From an uncultured Oscillospiraceae bacterium (GTDB lineage Bacteria > Bacillota > Clostridia > Oscillospirales > Ruminococcaceae), in contig CAJUPO010000023.1 of assembly GCA_910588145.1 (NCBI GenBank), positions 1 to 15,737 on the forward strand: a stretch of 15,737 nt of DNA, given 5' to 3'. Of the stretch, positions 15,375 to 15,737 are shown piece after piece (the first letter of the stretch is position 1; each line of letters begins with the position of its first letter). Under the pieces are notes generated by a model that saw only the letters and a list, made by a program, of their open reading frames with translations, ran no database searches and was not told where the DNA came from. A program made the translations under genes and the position numbers.

Positions 15375-15403
15375 TTTACAAATAGTTAAAAATATGATAT
15401 AAT
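15375..15403 (+). promoter_or_regulatory. Cassette 7 promoter
   Basis: TTTACA (15375-15380) and TATAAT (15398-15403), 17-base spacing. The junction that follows is the same as in cassette 3. Confidence 0.8.
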
Positions 15404-15409
15404 AAAATT

Positions 15410-15737
15410 AATACTTATTACACTCAAAATGCCCACGGCGATGTAGTAAACCTAACTGATAAAGACGGTAAAGTAACTAAGAGCTATAAATATGACGCAT
15501 TTGGTGTTGAGAAAAACATTGATGAAAATGACACAAATGCATTCCGTTATTGTGGTGAGTATTATGACAAAGAAACAGCGACTGTTTATTTAAGAGCCAG
15601 AAACTATAACCCAAGTACCGGTAGATTTACTCAAAGGGATAGTTTTGCAGGAAATTTAAACGATCCTCTTAGCCTTAATCTGTATACTTACTGTGCAAAT
15701 AATCCTGTTATTTATGTTGATCCAAGCGGCAATAGTA
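15410..15737 (+). pseudogene. Cassette 7: orphan Rhs core, cut by the window end
   Basis: Rhs coding resumes at about 15410 (NTYYTQNAHGDVVNL) with no initiator and reaches the end of the core (YVDPSGNS) at the window edge, so the toxin tail is not visible. From about 15520 it is almost identical to cassette 6 (same DKETATVYLRARNYNP and FAGNLNDPLSLNLYTYC), with only scattered silent changes, while its left junction copies that of cassette 3. That makes it a clear mosaic. A toxin tail and an immunity gene are expected just downstream. Confidence 0.75.

Noticed and set aside
2691..15737. CRISPR-like or insertion-sequence-driven repetition
   Set aside because: The repeats are coding Rhs cores with kilobase spacing; no short regular repeats, terminal inverted repeats or transposase genes are visible.

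Overview
The window is AT-rich and reads as a low-GC Gram-positive chromosome. The strong AGGAGG-type ribosome sites, sigma-A promoters and WapA/Rhs-type YD-repeat proteins suggest a gut Clostridia-class Firmicute (Ruminococcus or Eubacterium-like); the class is inferred, not proven. It has two parts.

Left part (1 to about 1700): the end of a prophage. It holds a dCTP deaminase/dUTPase-fold protein that lacks the expected catalytic Glu, and a zinc amidase endolysin. A promoter with a short terminated transcript follows. The prophage stops at a 3' fragment of a tmRNA- or tRNA-like gene (T-arm, acceptor strand, ACCA end at 1700) with that gene's own terminator behind it. This is most simply an attachment site, with host DNA to its right. 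A minus-strand lipoprotein gene broken by two frameshifts (2020-2478) lies just beyond.

Right part (2691 to the window end): a head-to-tail array of eight Rhs-tail/toxin/immunity cassettes, all on the plus strand. Cassette 0 keeps a long YD-repeat region but has no recognisable start or signal peptide. Cassettes 1 to 7 each begin abruptly inside the same conserved Rhs core, run through a different C-terminal toxin region, and are followed by a small, different, presumably cognate immunity gene (cassette 7 runs off the window). Toxin types: 0 and 1, domains with a His-Gly...Cys pattern like clan CD (caspase-like) proteases; 2, a GIY-YIG nuclease broken by a frameshift; 3, a YwqJ-like nucleic-acid deaminase; 4, a frameshifted toxin of unassigned family; 5, a glycine-rich hydrophobic region plus a basic domain; 6, a His-rich domain.

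Every cassette boundary has the same design: an intrinsic terminator whose T-run leads straight into TTTACA-17 bp-TATAAT, then at once the truncated Rhs core. Transcription should therefore start at or inside the Rhs fragment, with no start codon or ribosome site for the toxin frame. Nearly every immunity gene has its own good ribosome site. I infer a silent toxin archive whose units are transcribed mainly to make immunity proteins, and whose shared core lets toxin tails be swapped into an expressed Rhs gene elsewhere. Intact immunity genes beside frameshifted toxins (cassettes 2 and 4) agree with this; cassette 1, with a doubtful immunity start, is the exception.
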